DNA from: Hypholoma sublateritium FD-334 SS-4
Lineage: Eukaryota; Basidiomycota; Agaricomycetes; Agaricales; Strophariaceae
NCBI GenBank assembly: GCA_000827495.1
Contig: KN817525.1
Location: 364,493-428,492 of the forward strand
Length of the DNA: 64,000 nucleotides
Direction of reading: 5' to 3'
In this document: piece by piece, positions 23,556 to 35,975 of the stretch
Layout of the letters: each line of letters opens with the position of its first letter
Numbering within the stretch: the stretch's first letter is position 1
Translations under genes and position numbers: made by a program
The notes under the pieces: generated by a model
Databases searched by the model: none
What the model saw: the letters and a program-made list of their open reading frames with translations, nothing else
Told to the model about the DNA's origin: nothing

Positions 23556-26500
23556 CTACATGACTTGGACAGGTCCGTCTCTCCGTCCGTATATCTGCGC
23601 TAATAATCCCAGCACCCCCCCATCCTCCATGCCCTCTTCCTCCTCCTCCTCCTTCCTGACAAACCGTCCGGCACCGTCGATGTATGATCCGCCCAATCCG
23701 CTGCCGCTCGCAAGAATGTCGTCGGGAGGCACGTTCGAGTCCTCCTTCGCGTGCACCGCGTTCGCCGCAGCATGCATCTGTTCGCTCCCGTGCGAGTCGC
23801 CAAGAACCGCGCTCGTCGCCGTCGCAGGGTCGCCGTACATCGACGCCGCCGGCGCCGGCGTTGCGGACAATAGCGCGGATATGCCCATAACGCTCCCGCC
23901 CGCTCGACGCCGCACGGCGGTCAGTCGGCTCTGGCGCAGTGCCTGGTCGTACTCCTGCGCCTTGTCTGCTTGCACGCGCTCTGTTGGAGGGTCGTGTACG
24001 AAATGCACCGCACCCCCGAGGTCGATTGCGGCGGCGGATCCGTGGTGCCGCTTTCGGTAGTACGGATACTGGAAGTGGGAGTTCAGGTCGGCCATTCGAG
24101 AGAGGTACAAAGACCCAGAGGGATCACTTGGATTCCAGTCGGGGTTGGCCGCCTTCAAAATATTTGGTTAGGCTTGTTACACGGTGCAAACTGACGGATG
24201 GAATATACCTTGAAATTGAGGAAGCTCTTCTCCATCTTGCCTTCATTCGAGACCATCTTGTTGTCCTGTGCGCGGGTAGGCGCTCCGAATTTAACGTTTC
24301 CGTGGCGCTCGAAATTGAACTCAGCGAAGCTGCACACGTACCCTCGCCCATCGACATGGACTGAAAACTCGCGGAAGAAGTCCACAATAGCCGGCGCGCA
24401 TGCAGGAAGCGATAGCCAAAGTACAAACGGTGTCAGTATAACGGAGATGATCTCCTGCACGAATATTTGTATTTTCATGGCGAAAAGTTCCCCGAATTCT
24501 TGATGGGTCTTTGCAATTCGGTGAGTATCACATAATTCATGCTGGATGAGATATCAAACCTTTTTACTGTGCAACTGTCCTTTCCAGTTATCGGGCATGA
24601 AATGAGTATAATTTACGACCTCCGACATGAGTAACTCGGGATCGAAAACGCGATTATCCTCCGGAATCATCCCTCGAGCCACGGTAAGGGCAGCTGTAAA
24701 AATTCCGGTATAGAAGAACACAGTTCTGTGTGGCGTGATCTCAAAGTTGAGAAAGAGATCGGGATCGAGCACTGATGCGAGGACGAGGACGGCTGCGAAA
24801 GAGCCCGCAATGAAGGCAACAAATCTATTTTATTCATCGGCCAAATCAGAACGGGTGCACACATGAAACGGTAAACATACCGCATAACCAGCGTTATTTT
24901 CTCATTTGGAAATTGACCGATATACATGTTGGCTAGAGGATAGCTTTCGTCCAGTCGGCGGGTGAATATATGGGGGAGTTCGTTGAATTCCCTGAACTTC
25001 CACTGGGCAAAGAGGGTATATCGCCGACCGCCAATGGAGGACGGGTCTTTGTGGTATTGCTACAAGACAGGGACATGAATAGATATTGAAAGTGACGCGA
25101 CTGATTTCCTTACCTCGAAATATTTGAAGAAAGAGTACATCAGGAAATAAAGGACAACCAAAGGGGCAAATATGGCATTTAGGATCCCCATGAAGATAAA
25201 ACGTCGTCTGAGCCTACCAAAGAGTTAGTTAGTGACTACAGTATCAAGGTATGCGGTACATACCCTTCAATTAACACGACTCGATTTTTGGACTTCAAAA
25301 ACACTTTTCTGACCTTTCCGTGTTCATCAAAAAGGTACTCCATGAGGCAAAATCGAAGGTTCCACTCTAACGCTTGCGTCAATAGTTTGCCTTTCCCTTG
25401 CTCTTCAACAATGAAAGGTTTCAAGAAAGTTGGCCACGGAATTCGAAGATCCAGAAGCTCCTTGTTGAAGAGAGCTATGAGGTAGTTTTCTTGTCGTAGG
25501 ATTCTATTCGCAATATCATGCGCATCAAGTTTGGCGGTTGCAGTGTCATCTGATAACCGTCCCTTTTTGGAAGACACTGCCGTGATGGGGTTCTCTTCAC
25601 GAATTGCACCTATCCTGCGGACGATTTCAGCCCAGGATATCGTTTGGATATCAGCCTGCGCAGCTCCGTGAGCGTGGAAAAATATAAGCGAAATATGTGC
25701 AAACATACGTCGGGGACCTTCAGCAAATGTGTGTAGAAATGATACATGTCGACCAGACGTATGATGCTCAGTGCATACGATACAATTTGCCAGATATAGA
25801 AAGCTGTGAATAACAGGAAGAATAAGAGAGTGAATCCGGAAAATCTGGGTCTGGGATAAATTACTTGAATTTAGCAGAATGTGGATACGCACTTTGAGAC
25901 GCAGCGGTCCACGATAACATCTGAAAGTCTAGAATGTTTGTGCTGTCGTAGGCTAGAATAATCAATGCAGCCGAGCAGGAATGTTGAGAAACCGATAACG
26001 AAGCCGACAGTTCTGCAACCAAAATCAGATTCCAGGAAACACTAGAGAGCAGAGGAACAGTCACCGACAGTAGGTTAAGTCCTCGTGAAAGTGCTATACT
26101 ATATATTCCCTTCCCTTCGTAATAAGAATAGACCTCTTGAAGGAATGCATCAAGATTGTAGACGTTGACCCAGTTCCACAGCGCCTTTTCGTAATCGTCA
26201 AGTCCGCGCATAGTAGCGCGAGGTTGCCGTGAAGAGGTATTCGAACTCTGGCTGGGCGTTGGCGCTCGAGGATCCGGAAGAGGCAAGTCATCGTCAACAT
26301 ATCCTGATGGCGGTGGAGGAACCTTTCTCAGCGAAGGAGATTTAATTGCGACAGATGGTAATGTGGGCGGAAGTTGTCGCCCGTCGGTCGAGTAAAGCGC
26401 TTGACTTCGCCGTGATTCGGGCTTCAGAGGCTGCGACGTAAATTTGGGCGAACGCAGCGAGCGGGGCGCCGGCTCAACCATGAAACTTGGAGGTACCTCG

Positions 26501-26883
26501 TCATCTGATGAGTCGCGTTCGTGCATAGTGTCCTCTTTGTGTATGTTCGGATGTAAGGTGTTCATCTCCGAGGCACCAGGATCCCAGGCCACCCGACGTT
26601 TCCCCAGCGCTTGTGGCGATGGTCTGGCGTCATGCGAGCTCTGAAAGATAGTGCTCCGACCAGCCTCGAGGTCCATATCTTCTCGTCCCTCATTCTCTTC
26701 CTCTTCCAGAACTGATTGGTTGGCCTGCATATACCCATGATAATTGCTATTCATGGGATTTATCATATTGAGGAATGGCCGTGAACTAGATGGCGCAGCT
26801 GAGGCTGAAAGGGAGAATGACGACGCCTGCGTAGGCTTCGAGCTCGACGACGAGCGCTTCGATCGAGGACTAGATTTTGACAT
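23556..26883 (-). CDS. ATG9: Autophagy-related protein 9
   Basis: A multispanning membrane protein and lipid scramblase that supplies vesicles for autophagosome formation. The ATG at 26883 opens a Ser-rich disordered region ([17 protein letters not shown]) with an acidic block [16 protein letters not shown]. The conserved core starts [19 protein letters not shown] and [19 protein letters not shown]. It continues through [47 protein letters not shown], a [23 protein letters not shown] membrane segment and [16 protein letters not shown]. Further on are [28 protein letters not shown] and [14 protein letters not shown]. The tail (residues after [18 protein letters not shown]) is poorly conserved, with an EEEEEEG run. 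There are many short introns. Family assignment is secure. Confidence 0.93.
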
Positions 26884-27229
26884 GACCAGTGTATAGAAGA
26901 AAGGATTAAGGACACGGTCGGAGGGTCTCTGGGCGCCTCAGGCCCTCTGACTGAGACTGACTTGACCAAGTAGAACCATGTCCGTTCGCGTACTACCAGT
27001 CAATTATGTCACGTGGCACAGCTCTAATGCGATATCGCTCCCGAGGTCACTTTGGCACCTGCAGTGTCTCTTCACTTGTTCAACACCATGTTCTGGAACA
27101 GGTAAATACGATGGTACATTCACAGGTATAATGAGCACATGGCGGAAGACACAAGAAATATATGTATCCCTAACTTTCTGTGACTACTTTTGCATTTTTA
27201 CAATTTTTAAGTGCGCTTCGTTCCGACGC
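26884..27229. other. Intergenic, ATG9 upstream region
   Basis: The stretch lies between the ATG9 start and the 2-isopropylmalate synthase stop, both minus strand. Open frames here lack motifs. It should contain the ATG9 promoter. Confidence 0.5.
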
Positions 27230-29815
27230 TTATTGCTTCATAACAACCTCCAAGTTGCTAGCAGCGGCTAATAAGGCCCTGATTCCAGACGCTGTGATGT
27301 CGGTGTCAGTGGCGACACCCCAGCTTCGTGTCTTCTTCGATCCAGCGCCTTCGTAGAGGAGCTCCACATATGACGCAGCAACGACCTCTGCGCCCTCTCC
27401 GATGGAATGCTCCGAGTATTCTCGTATCGAGATAGAACCTTCTACAAAATTGCGAAGCGCCGATACAGTGGACGACAGAGGTCCATTTCCTTCACCAGTC
27501 ACAGCACGTTTGTCGCCATTTAGAAGAATCTCTCCGACGAATCGGCGGCCACTGGCATCATCCTCGACGTGATCCAATTTAAAGCTCCCTAGAGCGAACT
27601 TGACCGGTGGAGGGTTAGAAGGGTAGAAGCCGTAAGTTGATTGAAAAAGTTCCGTCAATGCACCGAGAGATATGTTTCCTCCGGAGTCCCCAGCGGCGCG
27701 CTGCGCGACCTCGAAGAAGGCAGATTGCAGGCGGCGAGGAAGCTCGAGGCCCAAAGAGTTGACGATGACACTAGCAATATCTGCTTGACCTGATCGCGAA
27801 TTGAATCCGACACTGAGCTTCAGCTCTGGCAGGGCGCGGTCACCGATGGCGTTGTTGACCGCGCTTAGAAGAGCGCGTAGACCAGACCCAGCAATATCCG
27901 AATCAATACCAACGCCCCACCATGATTGAGCAGATTTGCGATCTCCCGCGGGCACAATCTCGACATACGAGGCGGCTTTCGCATCTTTGCCCTCACCGAC
28001 TGAGTGTTCGATATATTCGCGAATAGTGTAGTCGATGTCCAAATGCACACGAAGAGCATCCAACAAGGACGAGAGGGGACCATTTCCATCTCCCCGAACG
28101 ACACGGTATACACCATCGACCGACAGTGTTCCGTCAAAGCGGCGTCGTTCATCAGGGGTATCTTCACTGTCGTCGGCGGGATCGTTATTAGGTTCGGCAG
28201 ATATCTTGAAATTACGGAGAGCCAATCTACCCTGGTACTTGGGACCACCAAAGTGATAGCTTTGACGGAAGGCGGTCGTAATGTCGTCGACGGTCATTTC
28301 GCGAGCTTCGCGGTCTGCAACAGCTTGGACCACTTGATAGAACGCGACTTGCATCTTGCGAGGTAGATCCAGTTGCAGGTTTTGCTTGATCAGGTACGAG
28401 ATTCCACCTTTTCCAGATTGAGAGTTGACGCGGATAACGGCCTCGTAATCTTGGCCAAGGTCGGCGGGATCAATGGGAAGGTATGGCATATCCCAGAAAA
28501 GAGGTTTGCCTGCAGCAGCAGCTTCCGCGTGTCTGATTTTCTGGGCCTCGAATCCCTTTTTGATGGCGTCTTGATGCGACCCAGAGAAGGCGGTAAAGAC
28601 AAGTTCTCCCGCATAGGGATGGCGAGGATGGACAGGGAGATCATTGCATTGCGTTACAGTGTCAATGACGGATTGAATATCGCTGAAGTCCAAGCCGGGA
28701 TTGATGCCTTGTGTGTATAGGTTCAAGGCTAGGTTGACAAGATCGACGTTGCCTGTTCGTTCACCATTGCCGAAGAGGCAGCCTTCGACACGATCGCCTC
28801 CAGCAAGCATACCAAGTTCGGCCGAAGCAATGCCAGTTCCTAAAAATAGAGAATTTAGAAGAGAATCTATTTGCAAGGAAAATATGAACGTTACCTCGAT
28901 CGTTGTGAGGGTGTAGACTCACAATAATTTTCTCTCGTTCACTTATCTTGTTGCAGAAGTTCTCGATCTAGGTGGGATGAGTTCCACTGTATGTAAACGA
29001 TGTCATCGAACGAACCTGATCAGCATAGTGATTAGGGGGAGCAATCTCCACTGTTGAAGGAAGATTGAAGATGATTCGGTCGTCTCCGGTTCCCGCTTTC
29101 CCCCAGGCAGTTTTTACCGCTTCACAGACCTCAATGGCAAAATCAGGCTCCGTTTGCGTGAAGGTTTCCGGGCTATATTCGTACTTGAAGATAGTGCCGT
29201 ATTTGACGGTGCACTCCTCCGTCAGCTGGCGAACGAGTTTGGTATGCTCAACAGCCAGTTTGACGGTCTGCTCCTTTGAATTTCGGAAGACGACGTTGCG
29301 GAAATTTGGCGAAGTCGCGTTGTACATGTGGAGAATGGCATGCTTTGTTCCGGCAACGGCGTCTATTGTGCGTCTGATCAAGTCCTCTCGGGCTGGGGTC
29401 AACACCTGAATCGTAGGGTATTAGAACAAGGATCGGCCGAAGAAAATAAAGACGAACCTGTATCCACACATCATCTGGTATCTCGTTGTTCTCGATCAGA
29501 CCACGGACGAACGAGAAATCCGTGTCGCTTGCTGCCGGGTATGCAACTTCGATCTGCTTCACACCGCACTTGACGAGCTGCCTGAAGAAGAGAGTTTTCT
29601 GATCGATCGTCATGGGGTTGGCCAGTGCTTGGTTTCCATCTCGCAGGTCAGTCGATAGCCAAACGGGGACCTTTGTAAAGGTTTTGGAAGGCCATTGTCG
29701 ATTCTCAAGATTAATGGGAGTGTACGGCTTGTACTTTTGGGAAGGATCAGATCTAGAAATGTGCTTAGATCGATAGCTGAATTCCTGCGTGTCTGGGAGC
29801 TTACAGCATAGGCAT
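27230..29815 (-). CDS. LEU4: 2-isopropylmalate synthase with duplicated regulatory domain
   Basis: The first committed enzyme of leucine biosynthesis, condensing acetyl-CoA with 2-ketoisovalerate. The ATG at 29815 encodes MPML, spliced to [20 protein letters not shown]. The TIM barrel holds [15 protein letters not shown] (catalytic Arg-Asp), [18 protein letters not shown] and the metal-binding HPHNDRGTG ... [11 protein letters not shown]. The end of the catalytic part is [16 protein letters not shown]. Then comes a LeuA allosteric domain ([10 protein letters not shown] ... [13 protein letters not shown] ... [12 protein letters not shown]) and, unusually, a second one ([10 protein letters not shown] ... 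[13 protein letters not shown] ... [12 protein letters not shown]). The total is near 790 residues, about 170 more than yeast Leu4, which has one such domain. No clear mitochondrial presequence is seen. It is divergent from the glutamyl-tRNA synthetase gene. Confidence 0.93.
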
Positions 29816-30013
29816 GGTCGTGGTTGAAAAGAAAGGGGAGAGCGGGTGAATGAAAAGTAGTAAATTTATAGCCGCATGTGACTATACCTTTGCAGGATAT
29901 AAATGACTCATTATTGAGATCGACACAATCTAATCGCCGATTACTTTACCTGGACATTGCCTGGACGCGCCGACGAGTCATTCTCAATTTCATCTTGCTC
30001 TCGAACTTCCACG
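29816..30013. promoter_or_regulatory. 198-bp divergent promoter, LEU4 and glutamyl-tRNA synthetase
   Basis: This short spacer separates two start codons pointing outward. Both genes serve amino-acid metabolism and translation, so shared control is plausible, but no binding motif stands out. Confidence 0.5.
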
Positions 30014-32777
30014 ATGGCTACTTTGACGGTCTCTCCGAAGCAAACACCGTTCCCCTTCGCTCAAACCGCCATCGCCACGTTCACCGGCAAGGCGGATATA
30101 AATTTTGACGACGCCGCGACTGGTATCTCGCTGGACATTGGCGGTTCAACTGTCGATGATGAGGAGGCCATCGTCCAGGCTCTCGCAAAGGAAGCTGGGC
30201 TTGCTGATGATAGTTCCAAGGTGCGCTTGGCTGTCAGTTGTGATAGCCTTATTCTCATTGTGAACAACTCAGAGCACCGCATTCTTCGCACTGGCCAAAA
30301 ATCTGAGAACCCTTGCTGTTTTCCCCGAAATTGTATCTGCCCTCGATACACTCGATGATCATCTTGCGTTTCGTACCTTCCTCATTGGACACGGTATATC
30401 TGCTGCCGATTGGATCGTATGGGGATCTTTGAAAGGTTAGCACTGGAGAATTCCTTTTCACAATTTCTATTTAAAAAAATTCTAGGAAATATCAAGGTCT
30501 TAGGTCTTCTCAAAAACAACCAACATTCTCATCTATTGCGCTGGTTCTCTTACTTTGATACCCTCAAGAGCACGCAAATCTTGCTGGCAGATTTGGCTAG
30601 TGCAAAAGCTAACAAGACTCGCTCAAATAAAACTGCCGCTGGTTTTGCTCTAGGACTTCAAGATGCCGTCGACGGACACGTCGTGACGCGCTTTCCTCCG
30701 GAGCCTTCTGGTTACCTGCACATCGGCCATACGAAGGCTGCAATCCTTAACCAATATTTTGCCAAAATGTACCACGGAAAGATGATTGTTCGCTTCGATG
30801 ATACCAACCCGAGCAAAGAACGCGTAAATCAAACCGTCCACTGGTTGCAAAAATGCACTCACATCTATTTCATAGACTGAGTTCGAGGATACAATCTTGG
30901 AGGATCTCCAGCTCCTTGATATTCATGGAGACGTCGTCACTCATACATCCGATCACTTTGATAAACTCTATGCCTTTGCCATCCAGTTGATCAAAGACGG
31001 CAAGGCGTATGCGGATGACACCGAACAACTGCAGGTATGTCAATGTTCCGCATGGTGAAGTAAACAGGCCCATGACGCAGTGACACAGATGCGCGAAGAA
31101 AGATTCAATGGGATCGCATCGAAACACAGGGATGATAGCGTAGAAGCCAACTTGGCACATTTTGAAGAAATGAAAGCGGGCACGACCGAAGGTCAAAGAT
31201 GGTGTATCAGGGCGAAGATAAGTGTGGACGACCCAAACAAAGCGATGCGCGATCCGGTCATCTATCGGTGCAATATGCTTCCCCATCACCGCACTGGGTA
31301 TGTTATTTCGTCTACGAGTTGATGTAATCTTTTCCTGAAGGTCGAACTAGAGATAAATGGAAGATCTACCCCACATACGACTTCGCCTGCCCTATCGTTG
31401 ACTCGATCGAGGGCGTCACACACGCGTTGAGGACGAACGAATACCGTGACAGAAATCCTCAGTATAACTGGATGATGGAAGCGGCTGGAGTTCGTAAGGT
31501 TAGCATCTGGGATTTCAGGTAGGTGTTTCGTTAAATTCTAATTCATTTTTTGAAAACTGATATATGACTCAGTCGCCTGAACTTTGTGTATACGCTATTG
31601 TCCAAGCGAAAACTGCACTGGTTTGTCAATGAGCACCTTGTAGGTGGTTGGGATGACCCAAGATTCCCCACTGTCCGAGGTATGTTTCTACTTTCCATTT
31701 TGAAATCCCATTTACTGATATGACCGCCACGTGCAGGCATTCGTCGTCGGGGAATGACCATCGAAGCATTGACGCAATTCATGCTGTCCCAAGGACCCTC
31801 TCAGGCAGTAGTATCTATGGAATGGGATGCTATTTGGACAACAAACAAGAAGATCATTGATCCTATTGCCCCCCGTCATTGGGCAATCACGAAAGAAAAA
31901 ACGTACGTCACATCTCCTGGACGTTAACCGACGAAGGTCATTGAACTCGTGCCTAAAAGTGTCCCCGTTACCATCACCGGCGGCCCGTCTGCTATCGAAG
32001 TCAAAGCAGTTCCGAAACACAAGAAAAACGCAGAGATTGGAGAGAAGAAGACCGTATACTCGTCGAATATCTTGATTGAGCAGGAAGACGCCCAATCTTT
32101 CGAAGATAACGAGGAGGTGAGTTTGAGTTATTGTCTCTATCTTCTCATTATTCATCAACTTTGATTCGTAGTTGACCCTCATGGACTGGGGCAATGCTAT
32201 CGTTAGGTCTAAGGAAGTTGATGCTGCGGGAACTATTACTTCGATCACCATGGAACTGAATCTCAAAGGAGATTTCCGCAAGACGAAGAAAAAGATTACT
32301 TGGCTCGCGCAACCCACGCCAGAGCACCCTCTTCCTTCTGTGAAGCTCGTCGACTTCGACTATCTCATCACAAAGAAGAAGCTGGAGGAGAACGACAACG
32401 TTGCCGATTTTGTCACCCCTGTATCGGAATTCAAAGAGTTTGCCGTCGCAGATGCCAACGTCCTTGACTTGAAGAAGGGCGAGATCATCCAATTCGAACG
32501 CAAGGGTTACTATATCTACGACAATGAGGCCGACGGTGTGCGAGAATTCTTCAAGATACCCGATGGGCGTGCTGCTGGAATAGCCAGCAAAGCAGGGCCT
32601 CCCGCCGTCGCCGCTGCACCTGTTGCCGCCCCTGTTGCCGCCCCTGCGAAGGCAGCGGAGGCAGTTTCACCGCCGTCCGCTTCGTCAATGTACACAGTGG
32701 AGAAATTTTACGGAAACGACGTGATACCTGGAGAGGCATCGAAAATGTATAAGGTGGATAGTATCTACAAGGACTAG
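30014..32777 (+). CDS. GUS1: Cytosolic glutamyl-tRNA synthetase
   Basis: It charges tRNA-Glu with glutamate in the cytosol. The ATG at 30014 begins [19 protein letters not shown], and the N-terminal part is GST-C-like ([31 protein letters not shown]), the Arc1-binding region in yeast. The class I catalytic core has the HIGH motif in [16 protein letters not shown], then [13 protein letters not shown], and the KMSKS equivalent in [16 protein letters not shown], typical of the non-discriminating eukaryotic type. The beta-barrel anticodon-binding domains are [34 protein letters not shown] and [15 protein letters not shown]. The C-terminus adds an Ala/Pro-rich linker ([14 protein letters not shown]) and a short tail ending [10 protein letters not shown]. 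Several short introns interrupt it, and the HIGH and KMSKS exons remain in frame. Confidence 0.94.
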
Positions 32778-32990
32778 ATACCAAACAATGTCTGGGCGTT
32801 TAATTTTCAACAAGTAGTACATATGTTATCGCAGACTGAAATAGATCATCAACATGTCCGATCTGGCCAGGGATCTTGATAATTGTATTGAGCCACCACC
32901 CATCTTGAACCGAACCACATAGGAGCTTAATCGTCTTCGACAACCATACCAGACTATTTTTTTCATATTCCACTACATTGAACAAAAAAC

Positions 32991-33747
32991 ATGCTTTGCT
33001 GGAGACCCGATTGCGACAACGGTGCGGAGCAGCGCTGCTCTGGGTGCAAAACTGCAACATATTGGTGCGTGTCTTGAATGCGTCCTGTATATTACTGTTC
33101 CCCTCCTGACTCTTTAGTCTTCTTTCAGTTCCGAGGCCTGCCAGAAGGCGCATTGGAGCGCTCACAAGAAGGAATGTAAACTCAACCGCATTATCTACGA
33201 TATGGAACAAAAGGAGGAGGAGGAGGAGAAGAAGAACGGTGGCCCTCAAAAACCGCGCAAAACACATTGCACCGGCTGCAACGGAAAATTCAAGGAAGAT
33301 TGGCTAGAGGTCGACCAGGAATGTCCCGATTGTGGATACATAACATGCGAGAGTTGCGCGTGCAGTAATTCTCGAGGTGCGTCAATGCCACTCATATCAT
33401 AATAGACAAAATTAATCAAAGGGCTGGTCTTCAGGATCTTGTTACTGCCAAGAGTCGAATTTTGGACGGTACCGCTATTGCTCCGTCGGTCAGTAATCTT
33501 CGAAGTGGACTCAGCGAGATAATTTTGACGCTGATATGGATGTACCTCAGAGCCCCGCCCCTACCACCGCGGCAAACGTGGGCAATACAGGGGCGACTAT
33601 CACCCGACCAAAGAAGCTGGATACGATTATAATCCCGTGGACAGGCCAGAAGCCTTCACCGATACGCCTCAAACATGCAAATCCTGCGGAAAGGTGGCCT
33701 TTTTGATGAAGGAAGAGTACAAGAGCCAGTACTTGTTCCCTTATTGA
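32991..33747 (+). CDS. MYND-type zinc finger protein (second family)
   Basis: The first exon encodes MLCWRPDCDNGAEQRCSGCK and ATY; an intron leads to CSEACQKAHWSAHKKECK, completing a canonical MYND finger. A Lys/Glu-rich helix follows (DMEQKEEEEEKKNGG), then a second cysteine-rich module: HCTGCNGKF, QECPDCGYITCESCACSN and CYCQESNFGRYRYCSV. A Tyr/Gly/Arg-rich stretch (RPYHRGKRGQYRGDYHP) and a further TCKSCGK pair close the protein at 33747. Function is unknown; such proteins are common in agaricomycetes. The C-terminal end is uncertain: after the stop, another frame encodes IEHEFRHCYIGHKFAEM and continues to 33862, so an unrecognised intron or a one-base frameshift may extend the gene. Confidence 0.7.
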
Positions 33748-34034
33748 ACACGAATTCCGTCATTGCTACATTGGCCACAAATTCGCCGAAATGCCACTGG
33801 TATTGACTCTACCCAAGCTCTACCACATGCCAGTGAAGAAGAATCAAACCGTCCCTAAGTGAATGTGACAATTAACGCGAACCGTAACATCCTCGTGATG
33901 TGTTGCACACGCGACAGTTACGTGAATTAAGGGGGGGAGCAGTGCTTTGGGGGCGCTTGGTACATAACAGGCGCATTCCTTTCAATTTCATGTTCTACTC
34001 ATGTTGTACTTCTTATGTGTCCCTATACATTCTA

Positions 34035-34719
34035 CTACATTCCATCTCCATCTTGGGAAACATTGATCTTTTTCAAAACAACCCAGCTGTCAACGGCCCC
34101 CTCACACCGAACTACCCAAATCTCACGGGCGATTATTCGTCCAAGCCAATCTCCCTCTCCGTGGCCTCCACAGAACAAACTTATTCCCTCGCTTTCGAAA
34201 TTACCTGGACTATGTTGTATCCTCCCGGCTTTTTGCAGAGCGTTGTAATACCTATATCGCTCCCCATCGGCTGCATCGATATCGTCGATGTAGCATAGAG
34301 ACAAGTGCGGAAAGGCCGGCGTGCGCGGTTCAACCTGCAGCGCGTCGTGAATATGCTTGTGAAGGCTGACAAGCTCCGCCGACAGCTTGATCCTGATGTA
34401 AACGGATCTGTAGTAGTGCGACCCCGTTTCCACGGCTGCGAATTGGCACGCCAGAGGCTCCTCTATCTTTGGGATCGATCTCTCAACATTGTCGAGATCA
34501 ACCTCCATGCCCAACGGGAGAGAGGCCAGCGTGATGTGAGGGTGGAATTTTGGATATGATCTTGCTGTGAGAGGCGCCTGGGCGCTGTCGGGACGTAGAC
34601 TCATGGTGGTTTGCAGCTTTCTTGAGGCATCGCTGTCAGGAATGATCCATAACGATAAACCTAATATTCTATTCAACCTTTTCACAGCGCGGACCAGCAT
34701 AGGGAGAACAATTACCCAT
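34035..34719 (-). CDS. CPD1: 2',3'-cyclic-nucleotide 3'-phosphodiesterase (2H family)
   Basis: A 2H-superfamily phosphoesterase resembling yeast Cpd1, which opens ADP-ribose 1'',2''-cyclic phosphate, a by-product of tRNA splicing. The two catalytic H-x-T/S motifs are visible: FHPHITLASLP and FPHLSLCYIDD. The best start is ATG at 34719: a four-base coding exon (ATGG) is spliced through GTAATTG ... TTAG to give MGLSLWIIPDSDASRKLQ, a typical start for the family (GLSLW). The C-terminal part includes REIWVVRCEGAVDSWVVLKK. The predicted size is about 210 residues, in the normal range. The longer unspliced frame lacks a convincing start. Confidence 0.85.
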
Positions 34720-34935
34720 GGACCGATACTATCTTGATGGCGGTTATGGTGAGAGCCGTGTGTGGTTATCCACCTTCGACATACATATCAATCACATCAA
34801 TGTGTTCGGCGTATCAGGGTTCAGTACGAGGGAAAGTAGTCCAACCTTGACCCGTTCATGGTGTGTTACCCTGAAGGTTGTATTTTGAAGGTGGCGATAA
34901 GAACAGTCAAGTTTAAATAATCAATAGTTGAATAC

Positions 34936-35975
34936 CTAAAGGATGAATGGGATCACAGCCTTCCTGTCTTTGGGGTACGTATCCTTGAATTTGCTATGAT
35001 ACCATTTATGTCCCTTGTACGCTCTGGGGACCATAAGCAGAAATTCAGAGATAAAGAATATCCATGGAGGAGAGAGGCTCGGGAAGAAGGATTGACTCGG
35101 GGAGTTTAAAATGTCGATATATAACTGAATGTTGAACAGGGCCGGGAGCGACGCAAGAGTCGGGCTGCCCAGGTAAAAGGGTAGCGGCGACGCCGCTATC
35201 GCGAACCCAAGCCACTCGACCCACTCGCAGAAGTAGTTCGGGTACGATATGAGCGAATAGAGCCCTCCTTGAGGGATAGCGTAATGTTCGCCTTTCTCGG
35301 CTGCGCCTTGCCTTGCCTTGCCTTTGCTCATCGCCTTGCGGCGGATATTAAGCAGGATCTCGTCGTGATATATGTTGCCCGCGAACCCTGCGGCCCAGAT
35401 CCCCAGCCCGACGTAGAACGAGGTGTGCAGGGGGCCTTGCAGCCACATGCGGGCAAAGGGAGAAGAGAGGTACGACCCCATTAACGAGCCGTTGATGATA
35501 TTAAATGCAACTCCGCACATCGGCACGATAATATGCGTCTTGGAGCGTGAGGGCGTACGGAGAGGCGAGATCAGTGCGCGGTTCAGATAGTGCAGCAGGA
35601 AGCATAGGGCCAGCACTGCGTGCGGTTCTGTGAAGGCAGGCAGTGAGGGCGCTCGTACTGAAAGAGGTGAGGTAATAAATGTGTAAAGGAACATAGCCGG
35701 CGACACAAGCTCCATGAGTATCCACGCCTTTCGGCCGTCTAGAACAAATATGCTCGACTGGTTTTGGGGTGTGAAGCGACCGAAAGGGGCGTCTATGATC
35801 AGGAGAACTGGGGTGAGGAACAGCGAGCCGAGGGCGAACCATTTCCTCGTTTCTAAACAGAGATTGAATTAGAAGTTAATATCAATAGGTTCAAAAAGAT
35901 GAATGAAACTGCATACGCACCGTTATAGAGGAATAATGCTGGACCTTGAGTGAACATCCATGTTGGATCTCGCAT
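34936..35975 (-). CDS. 3-oxo-5-alpha-steroid 4-dehydrogenase-like membrane reductase
   Basis: A member of the steroid 5-alpha-reductase superfamily of NADPH-dependent membrane reductases. The first exon (ATG at 35975) encodes MRDPTWMFTQGPALFLYN, and the second starts ETRKWFALGSLFLTPVLLI. The C-terminal catalytic domain is clear: FYVGLGIWAAGFAGNIYHDE, IPQGGLYSLISYPNYFCEW, VEWLGFAIAASP, and the terminal PRAYKGHKWYHSKFKDTYP followed by KDRKAVIPFIL. Several hydrophobic membrane helices are evident. The arrangement matches SRD5A1-type enzymes more than the Tsc13 very-long-chain enoyl-CoA reductase, which carries an N-terminal ubiquitin-like domain not seen here. The natural substrate (a sterol intermediate or other enone) cannot be deduced. 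Confidence 0.85.

Noticed and set aside
26978..27271. 97-codon frame between ATG9 and LEU4
   Set aside because: No motif or splice partner, and it overlaps the LEU4 3' end on the other strand.
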